A program made the position numbers and the translations under genes. Source: Thamnaconus septentrionalis (Eukaryota; Chordata; Actinopteri; Tetraodontiformes; Monacanthidae). Taken from it: 64,000 nt of DNA. The notes below the pieces were generated by a model that saw only the letters and a list, made by a program, of their open reading frames with translations, did no database searches and was not told where the DNA came from. The stretch lies in assembly GCA_009823395.1 (NCBI GenBank), contig CM020509.1, positions 16,601,001-16,665,000 on the forward strand, given 5' to 3'. Positions 60,367 through 64,000 of the stretch are shown here, piece by piece (the stretch's first letter is position 1; every line of letters starts with the position of its first letter).

Positions 60367-63300
60367 GCGGTTGACTCACTTTTTTTTTTTCTTCCGTGCA
60401 TGCAAATGTTGCTCCAGTCACACTTTCTCTCTCTGTCTTCCTCTCTCTCTCTCTCTCTCTTGGCGCTAGCTCATTATCAATGCTTGGTTGGGTATCTTAA
60501 CCAGTGTACTGTAAATGCTTTCAATAGCAATCTGGGAGGCCTGAGAGTGTTGTGATTTCCATTCCGCTGCACATTCCTCTCTGCTGGTCTCCGGAGAGAG
60601 TGGAGGGATTGCCGGGGCCTCCCCCGAGGCCGGACACCAAGCCCCAGGCACAGGCAGCGGCATGAAAAACCCAAGATGGAAAAACTCGGTAGTTCACTTC
60701 ACTTGCGATTATTATTCTAATTATTTTTCTTTTGCTTTTTTCTTACCCCTGTTCCAAACGCGATCAGATCCATGCTGTTGTTCGTGCGCCACGGGCTACG
60801 GCCGGGCGGAGCGAACGTCTGCAAATAGACAGGCTGTCGTTGGTGATGTGTGCTCACATGTGATGTGTTGTGAAGTTTTCTGGAGAAATGACACGTTATA
60901 TAATGGGGAAGTTCACTGCTGCCCATCCCCCCACCGCTCCGACGCGCACAAGATGCGCATTAAGTATGCAAATGACGCGGGAGTGGGCGGGGCTGACGTG
61001 AGTGCTCAGAGGTGAGGCAGCAGCCGGGGGGTGGACGGACCACACGGCACAACACGCATCTTTTTTTCTTTTTTTTTCCCGGGCCAGCGTCGCCATCCAT
61101 GATTCATGACGTGACGGCGAGTTTGAAGAAAACTTTGCAAGCGGGCAAAAAGGTCCTTTTTTTGAACAACAAGTGATGAAACGAAGGTCTGCGATCAGTT
61201 GGTGGTGCTGGGCACCTTGTAAGCTCGATGGATGAGTCATCGCGAATGCTTTGCCGCTGTGTGACAACACAAACTGATAGAAGTGAGAAATTGAATTGTT
61301 ACTTTGCAGTTTTTTCCGATGTTGCATTTATAAACAACTTCAATCCAATAAAGATAAAAGAAAAACAGCCTCTTGAAGCTGAATGGGAGAAAGGCTTGAT
61401 TTGCAAAAAGGCCTGCATGCCAAGGCTTTTGGGGGAAAACAAATCTTCTTTACTGTTGCAAGTAGACCACCCTTTTTTTGTTTTTTGTTTTTTTTATAAA
61501 AATTATTTACAGTTGGAGATGGCCCCTACTCGTCCTATTTAAAACCAAACAAAGTGTTAAGTGTGGCTCCAAAGGCTCCGACCGCTTAGTGATTTGTGTG
61601 CAGAGGGAACCCTCAGAGTTCTTTACAGCTTGATTGTCATCACTTCTTCATAGAAAACGATCTGACGTTGTCATATTGTGGAGCGTCACTTTGAAATCCA
61701 TCCCGGGATGAACTTTGCGCGGGCGAAACGTTGGACCCATTTCCTCCCCGCAGAGCCACAACTGGTTTTCCATCTTAATCTGGTTCTAAGAAGACTCACA
61801 AGCCGACAAATAGTGCGAATATCACATCAAAAAGCCGGATTTATCCTTAATCTTTCCCTTTATGTCAGAGCACTTGACACGGGCCATTTCCCATTATGTG
61901 GCTTTGTTGTCTGGATTAAGGGGCAGGGTTGTATCTAATCAACTGTGATATCTTTACTAAGGAGGGAAAGTAGTGGGGTGGGGGGCTGGGGTGGAGAGAT
62001 AAATAGTAAGAGTAGCTTGGAGTCACATATTTTGAATTAGCTGGTGAATTGATTGCAGCTTCACCTCGCGACTGGTAGCAGGCCCACGCCAGAAAATAAA
62101 GTAGGAATTTCTCGCAATTTCCCAGAATTCCCAGTGCGGATTCACGGTCGGCTCACCTCGTGTCTCCCCTGCCGGCGTCGCAGCCGCTGCTGGAGCTCTG
62201 GAAGGCGAGTCTCCGTCCTGCAAAACTGCTAAATTATTCTGTGGAAGGGTTTTTTTTTGAGGCGCGCTGGGCTAAACGGCTGCCAATAAACAAGCCTCGG
62301 CGGAATCAAATCAGCCTTCCAATCCTGTCACGCAGCTGTCACACTTCTTGGAGACAGGTATGAATCAGCATCGTGTTCGCTTCCACACAGGAGACAAAAA
62401 TCAGAGAAAACAACTTGCATGCAGAGTCTGCTGTAAAAAAAGCACTGGAGTCGTCTAACAACAAGGTTGGGTGATGAAAGGTGCCGCCGCCAAAAGCTCC
62501 TGGTTTCGGGTTGCAGCAGGGTCCCTCCTGCACATCGTAACAATAGCAACCTGAATAATATAGGATTTTTTTTTTAAGATCCCCACATGTGCCGTTAGTG
62601 AACCGCAGTCTCCTCCATGCAGCACTTATAAAACACATAGTGTGTTTTTTTTTCCCACTTTGAGGTCAGAGGCATGAAACTTTGATGTGCGCTGACGTAC
62701 ACAGAACCTTAAAGCCGCCCATAAGCTCATTTGCGGCGCCGTGCGTCTGAAATTATTTAGCCCCGGCGTCAGGTGTGCCGAGAGACGGCAGAGCCAGCCG
62801 GCCCTGTTTGAAGTTGTGCGTTAATGCTGTTGAAATATTTACAGTCTCGAGCGGAAACGGGAAGGTCTCGACACGGGTAAATAAGATGTTTGCACAAATA
62901 ATAAACACAGGAAATGCCTGAAAAAAGTAACACCGCTGAAGTCGAGTCAACTACACTATTGGGGAAAAAACATTTCAGGCACAAACATTGGCTGCATTAG
63001 ATGACAAACTTTTTTTTTTTTTCTCGGATTAATGGTTAACAATAACACAACAAAACAAAAATATAACTAAACTAAATCCTTGTAACTGGTTTGGATGACA
63101 AGGAAAATGGTTGTGCTGGAATATCTGCTGGACAGAGCCGTGCACGTGCAGAACAGAGCACAGAGGTTCATGCGGGTGACTGGAGTTGTTGAACTTGAGA
63201 TTTAGCTGATTCTTAATCACAAATGCAAGAAATGCCAAGAATGTTTTTTTTTCTCCACCACTCCATGAGCGACTCCCCACATATTTGATGCCAAGGTCAC

Positions 63301-64000
63301 CAACACAAACTCGCATCAGTTCCAGTTTTGTCCCAAATCTCATTCTGCCGCCGTCCGTCTGTGATAATGACTAGCAGCAGCGGCTTTGTTAGCGTATCAG
63401 ATATGAAATAAATATGAAATATATAAGTAAAACAAAAAGTCAACAAAAACAATATTGTATTATGATGAATGTGGCATCTTTGTGTGTAAAAACCAGCTGA
63501 GACAGGAGGAAGGCAGTGTTGTACATTGGGAAATTGGTATTGATGTTTACTGTGATATTATTATAAAATGAAATGATGTTTTTGCAATAAATGCACGTGT
63601 GATAAGCGTGCACATGCGAGGTGTCATGCATCATCTCACCTTCCTTTGATTTCCTTTAGGTCAAAATGTTTAGGTCAGTTTGTAGGTTTCTGCACAAGAC
63701 TCTTACTGTAATTGCAGGGTTATTAATCCAATAATAATAATAATAATTTGCCCCTTCATCTCCAATCGAACCGACTCGCCTTGACCGTCTGACCTGTGTG
63801 TGGTTAAAGTTCACTTTACTGACAATAATCAGTAATCAGGGAAGCACCTGTAGCCATCTGCTTTCATGCACCTCACCTTCTCCTCCACCTGCCTCAGCGC
63901 TCGGAACAAAATATTAAACACCGGAATGTAAAAAAAATAAAAAAATAAAAAAATGCAGCTTTGCATAAGTGATAGCCAGACAGTCTCCTCCAGCGTATTA
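60367..64000. other. Intergenic to window edge; no gene seen
   Basis: High-complexity, CpG-containing blocks at about 60930-61020 (exact ATGCAAAT at 60966-60973 next to GGGCGGGGC and TGACGT), 61680-61940, 62030-62370 and 62690-62900 alternate with AT-rich spacer, poly(T) runs and an (AAT)n at 63731-63748. No exon with convincing splice sites is seen on either strand. Confidence 0.5.

Overview
The window comes from a vertebrate nuclear genome, most likely a ray-finned (percomorph-type) fish. Evidence: exon/intron genes with canonical GT-AG junctions; an alpha-catenin and an LRRTM protein close to, but clearly diverged from, the mammalian ones; fairly short introns; and repeats typical of fish (a TTAA-flanked MITE starting AGGTCCAGTGTG, hAT-type MITEs, retroposon tails ending in GATT tracts). 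There are no bacterial operons, CRISPR arrays, rRNAs or recognisable tRNAs.

Only two protein-coding genes can be supported. The 3' part of ctnna1 (alpha-E-catenin) lies on the + strand as 11 coding exons between 8341 and 35590. They correspond to mammalian exons 8 to 18 and encode the last 553 residues: the end of the M1 region, M2/M3, the phosphorylated linker and the whole actin-binding domain. The first half of the gene lies left of the window. The other gene, lrrtm2 (a postsynaptic leucine-rich-repeat neurexin ligand), lies on the - strand inside the intron before exon 8. This is the same nested antisense layout as in mammals. Its start codon is in a separate exon that contributes only ATG+G to the protein (5199-5202), joined across a 595-bp intron to the main coding exon (2964-4603), for a 547-residue protein.

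Layout: 1-2963, intron sequence probably including the lrrtm2 3' UTR; 2964-5202, lrrtm2 coding region; about 5203-6300, lrrtm2 5' UTR/promoter with a GA/CT-rich tract; 8341-23989, ctnna1 exons 8-16; 23990-34118, a 10-kb intron with GC-rich blocks, MITEs and microsatellites; 34119-35590, exons 17-18; 35591 to about 37110, the ctnna1 3' UTR ending at a doubled AATAAA; then about 27 kb to the right edge with no supportable gene. That last part alternates AT-rich spacer, microsatellites, MITEs and high-complexity CpG-containing blocks that look like candidate conserved regulatory elements. Their conservation cannot be tested here.

The most notable observations are the split lrrtm2 start codon and ancient nested arrangement; a sharp rise in third-position GC between ctnna1 exons 16 and 17; a compound GATA/GACA (Bkm-type) array; four CACATG E-boxes at an exact 12-bp period next to a hAT MITE; a perfect 19-bp hairpin in the distal desert; three exact POU octamers in noncoding blocks; and an unclassified dispersed repeat present twice within 3.5 kb.
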